From Flavobacterium azizsancarii (GTDB lineage Bacteria; Bacteroidota; Bacteroidia; Flavobacteriales; Flavobacteriaceae): a stretch of 41,376 bases of DNA. The stretch is from NCBI RefSeq assembly GCF_027980145.1, contig NZ_JAMZNK010000047.1, positions 1 through 41,376 of the forward strand, read 5' to 3'. The position numbers were made by a program, and so were the translations under genes. Below are positions 16,653-24,788 of this stretch, one piece after another (position 1 is the stretch's first letter; the number at the start of each line of letters is the position of its first letter). The notes beneath the pieces are model-generated. The model did no database searches and was not told where the DNA came from. It saw only the letters and a program-made list of their open reading frames with translations.

Positions 16653-16671
16653 TTGTTATAATTTGGAACAA
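16653..16671. promoter_or_regulatory. predicted repressor operator O1 (TTGTT-N9-AACAA)
   Basis: A 19-bp dyad with five-base arms directly beside the predicted repressor -7 box (CAAATATA on the plus strand, 16672-16679, i.e. TATATTTG). It covers the expected transcription start, as an autoregulatory operator would. An identical motif with the same spacing lies at 16708-16726. Confidence 0.6.
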
Positions 16672-16679
16672 CAAATATA
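16672..16679 (-). promoter_or_regulatory. predicted -7 box of the repressor gene
   Basis: TATATTTG on the minus strand matches TAnnTTTG and gives a short leader before the ATG at 16645. Confidence 0.5.
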
Positions 16680-16702
16680 CAAAAAAATGTTATCATCTGT
16701 AC

Positions 16703-16710
16703 TAATTTTG
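16703..16710 (+). promoter_or_regulatory. predicted -7 box of the dinB operon
   Basis: TAATTTTG matches TAnnTTTG, about 20 nt before the dinB ATG. It overlaps the operator dyad beginning at 16708, so repressor binding would block it. No clear -33 TTG is seen. Confidence 0.5.
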
Positions 16711-16726
16711 TTTCATACAAAAACAA
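16708..16726. promoter_or_regulatory. predicted repressor operator O2 (TTGTT-N9-AACAA)
   Basis: The second 19-bp dyad with the same arms and 9-bp spacing as O1, 55 bp away centre to centre. It overlaps the dinB -7 box and the expected start site. Spacer sequences differ between the two sites while the arms are identical, as expected for binding sites of one dimeric repressor. Confidence 0.6.
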
Positions 16727-16730
16727 GGAG

Positions 16731-17912
16731 ATGACAAGGGCAATTGTACACATGGATTTGGATACTTTTTTTGTATCCTGCGAAAGACTAACCAACTCAG
16801 AATTAAGAGGTATTCCGCTTATCATTGGTGGTGGTGATCGTGGTGTTGTCGCTTCTTGTTCATACGAAGCACGTTATTTTGGAGTACGTTCTGCAATGCC
16901 TATTCATATGGCGATGAAACTTTGCCCGCAAGCCAAAATAATGAAAGGTGATATGGAATTATATTCTCGATTGTCACATGATGTTACGCAGGTTATTCAG
17001 GAAAAAGCACCGATAATGGAGAAAGCCAGTATCGATGAATTTTATCTCGATATTACCGGTATGGATAAATTTCATGGGAGTTATAAATGGACAGATGAAT
17101 TGGCACAATCGGTTATTAAAGAAACCGGATTACCCATTAGTTTCTCCTTATCTGTTAATAAAACGGTTTCTAAAATTGCAACCGGCGAAGGCAAACCAAA
17201 AGGAAATCTGGAAATTCCGCAAGGAAATGTACAAGCCTTTTTAAATCCGTTATCGATCCAGAAAATCCCTATGGTTGGCAATGTCACTTTTCAGCTTTTA
17301 TCACGAATTGGCGTTCGTAAAATTCAGACTTTATCTGAAATGCCTCCCGAAGTTTTACAGCAAATGATTGGTAAAAACGGTTTGGATATCTGGAAAAAAG
17401 CGAACGGAATTGACAACACGCCCGTGGAACCATATACCGAAAGAAAATCTATTTCTACAGAACATACTTTTTCTCAGGACACAATAGACATTATCATGCT
17501 AAAATCGATATTGGTTGGAATGGTCGAAAAATTAGCTTATCAACTTCGATCAGAACAATGGCTAACTTCAACCATCACGGTAAAAATACGTTATGCCAAT
17601 TTTGATACTGAAACCAAACAATGCAAAATCGCTTATACATCAGCAGATCATATACTGACCAAAAATGTAATGGAGTTATTTGATAAAGTGTATCAGCGTC
17701 GTATGCGATTACGTTTGATTGGTATTCGCTTTAGCGGATTGGTTCGCGGAACATATCAAATTGATCTTTTTGAGGATACTCAGGAAATGTTATCGCTTTA
17801 TGCAGCGATGGACAAAATGAAAAGCCGTTATGGTTTTGATGCTGTAATGCGTTGTGCCGGTGCTTCTTTTAAACCAAATACTAAAGATGAAATTTTAAAA
17901 CGTATCAAATAA
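16731..17912 (+). CDS. dinB: Y-family DNA polymerase IV
   Basis: A 393-residue translesion polymerase. The palm carries catalytic residues D9 (HMDLDTFF) and D102-E103 (SIDEFYLD). Fingers, the helix-hairpin-helix thumb (IPMVGNVTFQLLSRIGVRKIQTL) and the little finger domain follow; the length is normal. It copies past damaged bases at the cost of errors. An AAGGAG abuts the ATG at 16731; the family-typical N-terminus supports this start over the internal ATG at 16752. It is the first gene of the damage operon, and the polymerase gene at 17916 follows after 3 nt. Confidence 0.93.
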   Translation: MTRAIVHMDLDTFFVSCERLTNSELRGIPLIIGGGDRGVVASCSYEARYFGVRSAMPIHMAMKLCPQAKIMKGDMELYSRLSHDVTQVIQEKAPIMEKASIDEFYLDITGMDKFHGSYKWTDELAQSVIKETGLPISFSLSVNKTVSKIATGEGKPKGNLEIPQGNVQAFLNPLSIQKIPMVGNVTFQLLSRIGVRKIQTLSEMPPEVLQQMIGKNGLDIWKKANGIDNTPVEPYTERKSISTEHTFSQDTIDIIMLKSILVGMVEKLAYQLRSEQWLTSTITVKIRYANFDTETKQCKIAYTSADHILTKNVMELFDKVYQRRMRLRLIGIRFSGLVRGTYQIDLFEDTQEMLSLYAAMDKMKSRYGFDAVMRCAGASFKPNTKDEILKRIK

Positions 17913-17915
17913 ATC

Positions 17916-20900
17916 ATGTATCTCAATTGTCATTCTTTTCATTCGCTTCGCTATGGCACGATTCCTCTTGATAAACTTATCGAGCAGGGCGTTTCTTACG
18001 GTGTAAAAGCTATGGCACTTACGGATATTAATACTGTAACCGGAATTTATGATTTTATAAGAGCCTGTGATAAAGTTGGAATTAAACCTCTTGTGGGAAT
18101 GGAGTTTCGATGTAATCATCAATTTAGATATATTGGTCTGGCTAAAAACGCTGAAGGATTAGGGGAAATGAATCGCTTTTTAACGGAACATAATTTTAGT
18201 GGAGAACCTTTACCTGTAATTGCTCCGGAATTTGATTCGGTTTTTGTAATTTATACTTTAGAAAATGCTCCGAAAATACTTCGTGAAAATGAATTTATCG
18301 GAATGCGACCTGAGGAAATTTCCAAGCTTTTTACTTTAGAATTTAAAAATAGAATTTCCAAAATGGTAATTCTTCAATCTGTAACTTTTACAAACAAAAG
18401 AGAATTTAATCTGCATAAAATTCTACGAGCGATTGATACCAACATCATATTATCGAAGCTAACTGAATCTGATTACTGCAGAACTTCTGAAAAAATGTTG
18501 GTTTTAGAAGATCTTTTACCTTATTATGAAAGTTATCCTGAAATTATAGCGAACACGCAGCTAATAATAGATTCATGTCATTTCGAATATGATTTTAAAT
18601 CTCCAAAGAATAAGAAATTTTACACTAAAAATCGTCAGACTGATATTGCAAAACTCACTCAATTGGCTGAGGAAGGTTTGATTTGGCGATATGGTAAAAA
18701 CCATACTTTGGCAAAAGCCCGCATTGAAAAAGAGCTTAAAGTAATCGATGAATTAGAATTCAGCGGTTATTTTTTAATTACCTGGGATATCATTCAGTAT
18801 AGCAACAGCCAGGGTTTTATGCACATTGGCCGGGGCAGCGGTGCTAATAGTATTATTGCCTATTGTTTAGGAATTACCGACATCTGTCCGCTGGAACTGG
18901 ATTTATATTTTGAACGTTTTTTGAATTTAAACAGAAAAAGTCCACCTGATTTTGATATCGATTGGAGCTGGAAAGAACGCAATACTATTTTAGAATATAT
19001 CTTTGGTAAATATGGTCGCAATCATGTGGCTTTTTGCGGCACGAATGTCGAATTCAAACACCGGTCAATTTTTAGGGAAGTCGGAAAAGTATTTGGTCTT
19101 CCAAAAGAAGAACTGGACATGCTGGCAAAAAATCCCATGGCATTACACGAAACAAATTCTATCGTAAAGTTGGTTCAGGAATACAGTATGATGATGAATA
19201 AATATCCTAATCAGCGTAGTATGCACGCTTGCGGAATCATTATTTCTGAAGAACCTCTTACCAATTATACACCTCTTGAAATGCCTCCAAAAGGTTTTCC
19301 TATCGTGCTTTTTGATATGCATATTGCCGAAGAAATTGGTTTTGAAAAATTTGATATTTTAAGTCAGCGTGGAATTGGTCATATTGATGACAGCGTAAAA
19401 CTAATCGAGAAAAACCGAGGAATTAAAGTGAACATTCGGGATACTTCGATCTCTAAAGATGAAGCTGTATGCAATGTTTATCTGGCACAAGGCAAAACCA
19501 TTGGTTGTTTCTATATCGAAAGTCCGGCCATGCGTGGATTATTGCGCCGGCTTAATTGCGATAATTATAAAATTCTGGTTGCTGCATCTTCTATTATTCG
19601 TCCCGGCGTGGCACAATCCGGAATGATGAAAGAGTATATTTTTCGTCATAATTTTCCGGATCAGTTTCAATATTTTCATGAAGTTTTTAAGGAACATCTT
19701 GGTGAAACCTATGGTATTATGGTCTATCAGGAAGATGTTATTAAAATTGCTCAACATTATGGCGGTCTTCCGGCTGCTGATGGCGATATTCTGCGTCGCG
19801 CCATGTCAGGAAAAGGACGTTCTCTCGAAGCACTTCAAAAAGTAAAAGATAATTTCTTTGCCAGTTGTGCCCAAAAAGGACATCCTGAAGGTCTGAGTCT
19901 GGAAATTTACCGCCAGATCGAATCTTTTGCAGGATATTCCTTTTGCAAAGCACACTCGGCTTCATATGCTGTAGAGAGCTATCAAAGTTTGTACTTAAAA
20001 GTTAATTATCCTGTAGAATTTATGACCGCGGTTATCAACAATCAGGGCGGCTTTTACAGAACCGAAGTGTATGTACACGAAGCACGTATGTCTGGTGCTA
20101 CAATTCTTAATCCATGTGTCAATAAAAGCGAATATCAAACTACAGTTTACGGAACTGATATTTATCTCGGTTTTATGCATTTGCAGAGTCTAGAATCGAA
20201 AACGGCTCATTTAATTGAATCGGATCGGGAGAAAAACGGTGACTTTCTTTCTTTGGAGGATTTTATCAATCGTATTCCAATTGGGATTGAAAGCATAAAA
20301 ATTTTGATTTTTATAGATGCTTTTCGCTTTACAGGAAAAACCAAAAATCAGCTTTTGGTTGTTGCCAGTTTACTTTTAAACAATTTCAAACCCGAAAACA
20401 GAAGTTTGATGCTTTTACAGGAACCTGTTAAAGAATATAAGCTCCCAACTCTAGAACGTTCTTTATATGAAGATGCTTTTGATGAAATTGAATTACTGAG
20501 TTTTCCTGTTTCTTGTACTGTTTTTGACCTTTTGCAAACCAAACATCGCGGCGATATTATGGCTAAAGATTTAGTGGTTCATCATAAAAAACAAGTTCGA
20601 ATGCTGGCGTATCTAATCTCAAGAAAACAAGTTCCTACTAAAAAAGGAAACATGTATTTTGGGACTTGGATTGATCATGAAGGTACTTATTTTGACACGG
20701 CACATTTTCCTGATTGTCTGGCAAAATTTCCTTTTGAAGGTGGCGGTTGTTATCTTTTATTGGGAACTGTCGAAGTTGATTATCATTTTCCGACTATCAC
20801 GATGACTAAAATGGCCAAAATGCCTTTTATTCCTGATCCTCGTTATATGGATGCTAAAGATCAATACAAAACACAACGAATGATCAAGGAAGACGTAAGT

Positions 20901-20978
20901 CCTACGCATCGGGAACCTTATCCGCAGGCACATGAAATTAATTTACCCAGACACCGAATGAAATTTCAAAAAACATAA
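17916..20978 (+). CDS. dnaE2: DnaE-type (error-prone) DNA polymerase III alpha subunit
   Basis: A 1020-residue C-family polymerase, shorter than replicative DnaE (about 1160 or more). An N-terminal PHP domain (from MYLNCHSFHSLRYG) is followed by the palm with catalytic aspartates D345 and D347 in PPDFDID, and the third expected in FEKFDIL. Finger motifs and a C-terminal OB-like region (about 900-985) complete it. Lacking obvious beta-binding and tau-binding tails and lying 3 nt after dinB under a LexA-like repressor, it fits the damage-inducible DnaE2 role in induced mutagenesis. The gene symbol is inferred from context; imuA and imuB partners are not seen here, with dinB taking the Y-family position. 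Confidence 0.87.
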   Translation: MYLNCHSFHSLRYGTIPLDKLIEQGVSYGVKAMALTDINTVTGIYDFIRACDKVGIKPLVGMEFRCNHQFRYIGLAKNAEGLGEMNRFLTEHNFSGEPLPVIAPEFDSVFVIYTLENAPKILRENEFIGMRPEEISKLFTLEFKNRISKMVILQSVTFTNKREFNLHKILRAIDTNIILSKLTESDYCRTSEKMLVLEDLLPYYESYPEIIANTQLIIDSCHFEYDFKSPKNKKFYTKNRQTDIAKLTQLAEEGLIWRYGKNHTLAKARIEKELKVIDELEFSGYFLITWDIIQYSNSQGFMHIGRGSGANSIIAYCLGITDICPLELDLYFERFLNLNRKSPPDFDIDWSWKERNTILEYIFGKYGRNHVAFCGTNVEFKHRSIFREVGKVFGLPKEELDMLAKNPMALHETNSIVKLVQEYSMMMNKYPNQRSMHACGIIISEEPLTNYTPLEMPPKGFPIVLFDMHIAEEIGFEKFDILSQRGIGHIDDSVKLIEKNRGIKVNIRDTSISKDEAVCNVYLAQGKTIGCFYIESPAMRGLLRRLNCDNYKILVAASSIIRPGVAQSGMMKEYIFRHNFPDQFQYFHEVFKEHLGETYGIMVYQEDVIKIAQHYGGLPAADGDILRRAMSGKGRSLEALQKVKDNFFASCAQKGHPEGLSLEIYRQIESFAGYSFCKAHSASYAVESYQSLYLKVNYPVEFMTAVINNQGGFYRTEVYVHEARMSGATILNPCVNKSEYQTTVYGTDIYLGFMHLQSLESKTAHLIESDREKNGDFLSLEDFINRIPIGIESIKILIFIDAFRFTGKTKNQLLVVASLLLNNFKPENRSLMLLQEPVKEYKLPTLERSLYEDAFDEIELLSFPVSCTVFDLLQTKHRGDIMAKDLVVHHKKQVRMLAYLISRKQVPTKKGNMYFGTWIDHEGTYFDTAHFPDCLAKFPFEGGGCYLLLGTVEVDYHFPTITMTKMAKMPFIPDPRYMDAKDQYKTQRMIKEDVSPTHREPYPQAHEINLPRHRMKFQKT

Positions 20979-21026
20979 TTGAAAATTTGACAAGAATAAG
21001 AATCAGTTTTACGTTATATAAATAAG

Positions 21027-22406
21027 ATGAAAAAGCAAGAATATGCCATAGTAGATATTGAAACCACCGGTGGAAACGCCAGTGGCAGCCGCATTACCGA
21101 AATTGCCATTATCATTCATGACGGAGAAAACGTGATTGATCGCTATGAAACGCTTGTTAATCCGGAAAAAGAAATACCTATTTCGATTTTTGCCTTAACA
21201 GGAATTAATAATGAAATGGTTCGTAATGCACCAATCTTCGATGACATTTCAGATAAAGTTTTAGAAATGCTTACAGATCGTGTTTTTGTGGCACATAATG
21301 TCAACTTCGATTATTCTTTCGTTCGCCATCAACTTGAGCAAGCAGGTTTTAAATGGACCGCAAGAAAATTATGTACTGTTCGCGCAGCAAGAAAAATCAG
21401 ACCTGGTTTTGCATCGTATAGTTTAGGTAAACTTTGCATTTCGCTCGACATACCTTTAGAGAATCAGCATCGTGCCGGCGGCGATGCAGATGCGACTGCA
21501 ATATTATTTTCACGATTACTCGAATGGGATGATGAAGGCCATATCGAAAAAATGATCAAAAACACATCACAAGATCAGCGTTTACCTCCTAATTTACCTC
21601 CTGAAGATTTTAATAACTTACCGGAAAAACCGGGCGTATATTATTTTTATAATGAGGTAAAAAAAGTAATTTATGTAGGGAAAGCAATTAATCTAAAAAA
21701 ACGCGTGGCTTCTCACTTTAGCGGTCATAAGATCAATCCGCAAAGACAGCATTTTTTAAGGGATATACATTCCATTTCTTTTGAAGTCTGTGGCAACGAA
21801 TTAATGGCGCTCTTGTTAGAATGTACAGAAATCAAGCATCTATGGCCAACCTATAATAGAGCATTAAAACGGTTTGAACCAAAATTTGGATTGTATCAAT
21901 ATGAAGCCCGCAACGGATACAAATATCTCGCACTTGGGAAACTCAATAAATTTCAGTCGTGCATTGAGCATTTCAGCAGTATAAATGAAGGGACAAATAT
22001 ATTGCGGAGTCTGACAGAACAATTTGAAATTGATTATAGATTTTGTAAATATCTAAGGCCTGAAGACGGAGAATTATTTCAAAATAATGATATAAAAGAC
22101 TTGCCGGATGTTTCGCACCATAATGAGCAAGTCGACAATGCTATTGATTTTTTATTAAACAACAGGCCTACTTTTGCGATTATAGAAAAAGGAAGAACAT
22201 CACACGAACGAAGCTGTATCTGGATCGAGAATGGTCATTTTTATGGTATGGGATATATTCCTTTAGATGTTGCGATTACAGATCTGCTAGAAGTAAAAAA
22301 TTATGCTACACCTTATAAAAGTAATCAATACATCGAGCAATTGATTTTTGCTTATGCCGAAAAAAATCCGCGTAAAGTATTCTTTAACAAACAGTTTCTA
22401 AAATAA
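21027..22406 (+). CDS. DEDD exonuclease fused to a GIY-YIG (UvrC-like) nuclease
   Basis: A 459-residue two-domain nuclease. Residues 5-165 form a DnaQ-like 3'-5' exonuclease with D10, E12 (VDIETTGG), D95 (NFDYSF), H148 and D153 (HRAGGDADA). Residues 195-280 form a GIY-YIG domain with GVYYF (203-207), IYVGK (215-219) and R226, as in UvrC and Cho. A C-terminal half of unclear fold follows. The exonuclease may proofread for the polymerase encoded 48 nt upstream, and the GIY-YIG domain could incise damaged DNA. Similar fusions are known in actinobacteria. The combination and operon position suggest repair, but the exact reaction is unproven. Confidence 0.88.
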   Translation: MKKQEYAIVDIETTGGNASGSRITEIAIIIHDGENVIDRYETLVNPEKEIPISIFALTGINNEMVRNAPIFDDISDKVLEMLTDRVFVAHNVNFDYSFVRHQLEQAGFKWTARKLCTVRAARKIRPGFASYSLGKLCISLDIPLENQHRAGGDADATAILFSRLLEWDDEGHIEKMIKNTSQDQRLPPNLPPEDFNNLPEKPGVYYFYNEVKKVIYVGKAINLKKRVASHFSGHKINPQRQHFLRDIHSISFEVCGNELMALLLECTEIKHLWPTYNRALKRFEPKFGLYQYEARNGYKYLALGKLNKFQSCIEHFSSINEGTNILRSLTEQFEIDYRFCKYLRPEDGELFQNNDIKDLPDVSHHNEQVDNAIDFLLNNRPTFAIIEKGRTSHERSCIWIENGHFYGMGYIPLDVAITDLLEVKNYATPYKSNQYIEQLIFAYAEKNPRKVFFNKQFLK

Positions 22407-22477
22407 AAACATGAATTTGTGTAAATATAAAGGCGCAAAAAGCTGTAAATTTAATGATACAACTAATTAAATCTACT

Positions 22478-23254
22478 ATGAAAATAGCAACTTATAACGT
22501 AAACGGGGTCAACGGACGGTTAAATGTATTATTAAAATGGCTTGAAGAAGCTAAGCCGGATATTGTTTGTCTGCAGGAACTAAAAGCACCACAGGATAAA
22601 TTTCCGTTTAAAGCGATTAATGATGCAGGATATAATGCTATTTGGCACGGACAAAAGCAATGGAATGGTGTTGCTATTCTGGCTCTTAATATGGAAATTG
22701 AAGAAATAACACGCGTTCTTCCGGGTGATGATGAAGATATACAAAGCCGTTATATCGAGGCTTTGATCAATGGCATTGTGATAGCATGCCTTTATCTTCC
22801 AAACGGAAATCCTGCTCCGAGCCCTAAATTAGAATATAAACTAAAATGGTTTCAACGCCTGACTGATCGTGCAGCAACTTTATTAAGTTTAAAAACTCCG
22901 GTAATATTGGTTGGAGATTATAATGTCATGCCAACAGAAATGGATGTTTATAAACCTGAAAAATGGGTAAACGACGCACTTTTTCTACCTGAAGTGCGAA
23001 AAGCTTTTGCAGCTATTGTGGCACAAGGCTGGACAGATGCAATTCGGAAGTTATATCCTGACGAGAAAATTTACACTTTTTGGGATTATTTTAGAAATGC
23101 CTATCAAAGAGATGCGGGTCTTAGAATCGATCATTTTTTACTTAGTTCTGAATTAGTAAAAAAATTGGTTTCCGGGGGAGTTGACCGCTATGTGCGGGGC
23201 TGGGAAAAAACAAGTGACCATGCGCCGGTATGGATTGAAATTGACACAAAATAA
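22478..23254 (+). CDS. xth: exonuclease III-family AP endonuclease
   Basis: A 258-residue endonuclease/exonuclease/phosphatase-fold enzyme that cleaves at abasic sites. Motifs: KIATYNVNGVNGR (start), QE with metal ligand E34, GDYNVMPTE, RIDHFLLS and the terminal SDHAPV. The frame is open from 22454, but the ATG at 22478 gives the standard N-terminus. It is 71 nt after the fusion nuclease and 7 nt before alkB, so it probably shares their transcript. Abasic sites made by glycosylases would be its substrate. Confidence 0.92.
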   Translation: MKIATYNVNGVNGRLNVLLKWLEEAKPDIVCLQELKAPQDKFPFKAINDAGYNAIWHGQKQWNGVAILALNMEIEEITRVLPGDDEDIQSRYIEALINGIVIACLYLPNGNPAPSPKLEYKLKWFQRLTDRAATLLSLKTPVILVGDYNVMPTEMDVYKPEKWVNDALFLPEVRKAFAAIVAQGWTDAIRKLYPDEKIYTFWDYFRNAYQRDAGLRIDHFLLSSELVKKLVSGGVDRYVRGWEKTSDHAPVWIEIDTK

Positions 23255-23261
23255 TTGAACA

Positions 23262-23888
23262 ATGACACTATTTAGCGATACTGAATTATTTGCCACAGGT
23301 TTAACAGGAAGAAAAGTATTTGACCTGCCTGATGCAGAACTTATTTTGATCGATAATTTCTTTACTAAAGAAGAATCTGATCGTTTTTATGAAAAACTGC
23401 TTCATCAAACTAAATGGAGAGAATATGAAATGGAAATGTATGATAAAATCGTTACAGCTCCGCGAATGATTTCCTGGTATGAAGATAAAGATAATGTTGG
23501 AGCAGATCAAAACGGACCTAACTGGACTTACGAACTGTTGACTATTAGAGGCAGGGTTGAGAAAGAAACTCAGCTTGATTTTAACAGTCTGTTGCTCAAT
23601 TTATATCGAGACGGCAATGATGGTATTTCGTGGCACAGCGACAAAGAACATAATTCAGGGCCAAACCCCATTATTGCTTCGGTAACTTTTGGGGAGACCA
23701 GAATGTTCCGACTTCGCCATAAATTTCGAAAAGAAATTCCCCAGATAGAGATTCCTTTACATCACGGGTCATTTCTATTAATGGCAGGAACAACTAATAG
23801 TTTTTGGCAGCATCAGGTTCCTAAAACAGCCAAAAATGTATTGCCAAGAATCAATTTAACATTTAGAAGAACTAAACGAAGTGAATGA
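23262..23888 (+). CDS. alkB: AlkB-type 2-oxoglutarate/Fe(II) DNA dealkylase
   Basis: A 208-residue dioxygenase that directly reverses N-alkyl base lesions (such as 1-methyladenine and 3-methylcytosine). Iron ligands H125, D127 (SWHSDKE) and H184 (WQHQV) and the 2-oxoglutarate arginine R196 (RINLTFRR) are all present, as is NLYRDGNDGISWH just before them. It is close to the ALKBH2/3-like 'short' bacterial AlkB class. It is the last gene of the damage operon, 7 nt after xth. Confidence 0.92.
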   Translation: MTLFSDTELFATGLTGRKVFDLPDAELILIDNFFTKEESDRFYEKLLHQTKWREYEMEMYDKIVTAPRMISWYEDKDNVGADQNGPNWTYELLTIRGRVEKETQLDFNSLLLNLYRDGNDGISWHSDKEHNSGPNPIIASVTFGETRMFRLRHKFRKEIPQIEIPLHHGSFLLMAGTTNSFWQHQVPKTAKNVLPRINLTFRRTKRSE

Positions 23889-23897
23889 TTCTAAATC

Positions 23898-23916
23898 ACT
23901 CAAAATGAGTTTTTTT
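23898..23916 (+). terminator. short terminator after alkB
   Basis: ACTCA-AAA-TGAGT followed by TTTTTT. The stem is only 5 bp. A GAGGAAAATTCCTC palindrome follows near 23932. Confidence 0.45.
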
Positions 23917-24006
23917 AAGTTCAAAAACGACGAGGAAAATTCCTCCTCTAAAAGTTAAAATACTCAGTACATGAACCTTTTATTAGGCAGAACCTATCTT
24001 TTTTAC

Positions 24007-24014
24007 TACTTTTG
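24007..24014 (+). promoter_or_regulatory. possible -7 box of the DUF1810 gene
   Basis: TACTTTTG matches TAnnTTTG about 30 nt before the ATG at 24044. The -33 region is not clear. Confidence 0.4.
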
Positions 24015-24043
24015 CAACCTTTTTTTACCTATATATTACCACA

Positions 24044-24505
24044 ATGGCTCACTCAAACAATGATTTATTGCGTTTCTTAGATGCGCAAAACAAACTTTAT
24101 CTTACTGCTTTTTCTGAAATCAAAAAAGGAAAAAAAGAGACTCACTGGATGTGGTTTATTTTTCCTCAGATTAAAGGATTGGGCAAAAGCGATACTGCAA
24201 ATTATTATGCCATTAACGATCTCAAAGAAGCAACCGAGTTCCTGGAACATCCCATTTTAGGAAAACATCTTATCGAAATTTCTGAGCTATTTTTGACTTT
24301 TAGAAGAAAATCAGCAGATGGAATTTTAGGAGATTTAGATGCACGTAAACTACGCTCTTCTATGACGTTATTTTCTTTAGTAGAAAATACAAATCCTATA
24401 TTTCAGGAAGTATTAGAAGCATTCTTCTCCGGAGAATCAGATCCATTGACTTTGTCTATTATTAATTCATCTATAAAATCTTCTCTTGAAACTGAAATGG
24501 CGTAA
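24044..24505 (+). CDS. DUF1810 family protein
   Basis: A 153-residue soluble, mainly helical protein. It opens with LLRFLDAQ...Y..A..EIKKGKKETHWMWFIFPQ, carries LGKSDTANYYAI and ends with the RKLRSSMTLF...FFSGESDPLTL pattern, all typical of DUF1810. The biochemical role of the family is not established. It is a single gene with its own promoter-like box and terminator. Confidence 0.88.
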   Translation: MAHSNNDLLRFLDAQNKLYLTAFSEIKKGKKETHWMWFIFPQIKGLGKSDTANYYAINDLKEATEFLEHPILGKHLIEISELFLTFRRKSADGILGDLDARKLRSSMTLFSLVENTNPIFQEVLEAFFSGESDPLTLSIINSSIKSSLETEMA

Positions 24506-24542
24506 TTGCCACTACTAATTCATTAGATTATTTAAATTAAAA

Positions 24543-24588
24543 GACACTACATTTTTTGCTTTTGCAGATTGGTAGTGTTTTTTTTGCC
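24543..24588 (+). terminator. terminator of the DUF1810 gene
   Basis: ACACTAC (24544-24550) pairs with GTAGTGT before a run of eight T. Confidence 0.65.
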
Positions 24589-24741
24589 CACAGGTTTTAC
24601 GGATTAAACGGATTTACGCTGATTTTTTATTACTCAAAATTAAGACACAAAAAATGCCTTGCTAAAAACAAGGCATTTATATTCTGAACTTACTCAAAGT
24701 AAAAAATAAGACCTGTATAAATCCGTAAAACCTGTGGGCAA
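24584..24741. repeat. nested inverted repeat between convergent genes
   Basis: The outer arms TTGCCCACAGGTTTTACGGA and TCCGTAAAACCTGTGGGCAA are perfect 20-bp complements about 110 bp apart. The inner hairpin at 24653-24678 (AATGCCTTG/CAAGGCATT) lies near the centre. Same two-tier plan as at 10830-10992 and 15600-15860. Confidence 0.85.
24653..24678 (-). terminator. terminator of the amino acid permease gene
   Basis: AAATGCCTTG and CAAGGCATTT form a 9-10 bp stem. On the minus strand the run TTTTTTGTG follows, downstream of the permease stop at 24789. Confidence 0.6.
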
Positions 24742-24788
24742 TACCACAAACTAAATCTAACCTGAAACTTTAAACCTGAAATAAACTT

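Noticed and set aside
16646..16825. N-terminal extension of the repressor to 16825
   Set aside because: Would overlap the dinB start and pass through both predicted operators; the ATG at 16645 begins the canonical HTH.
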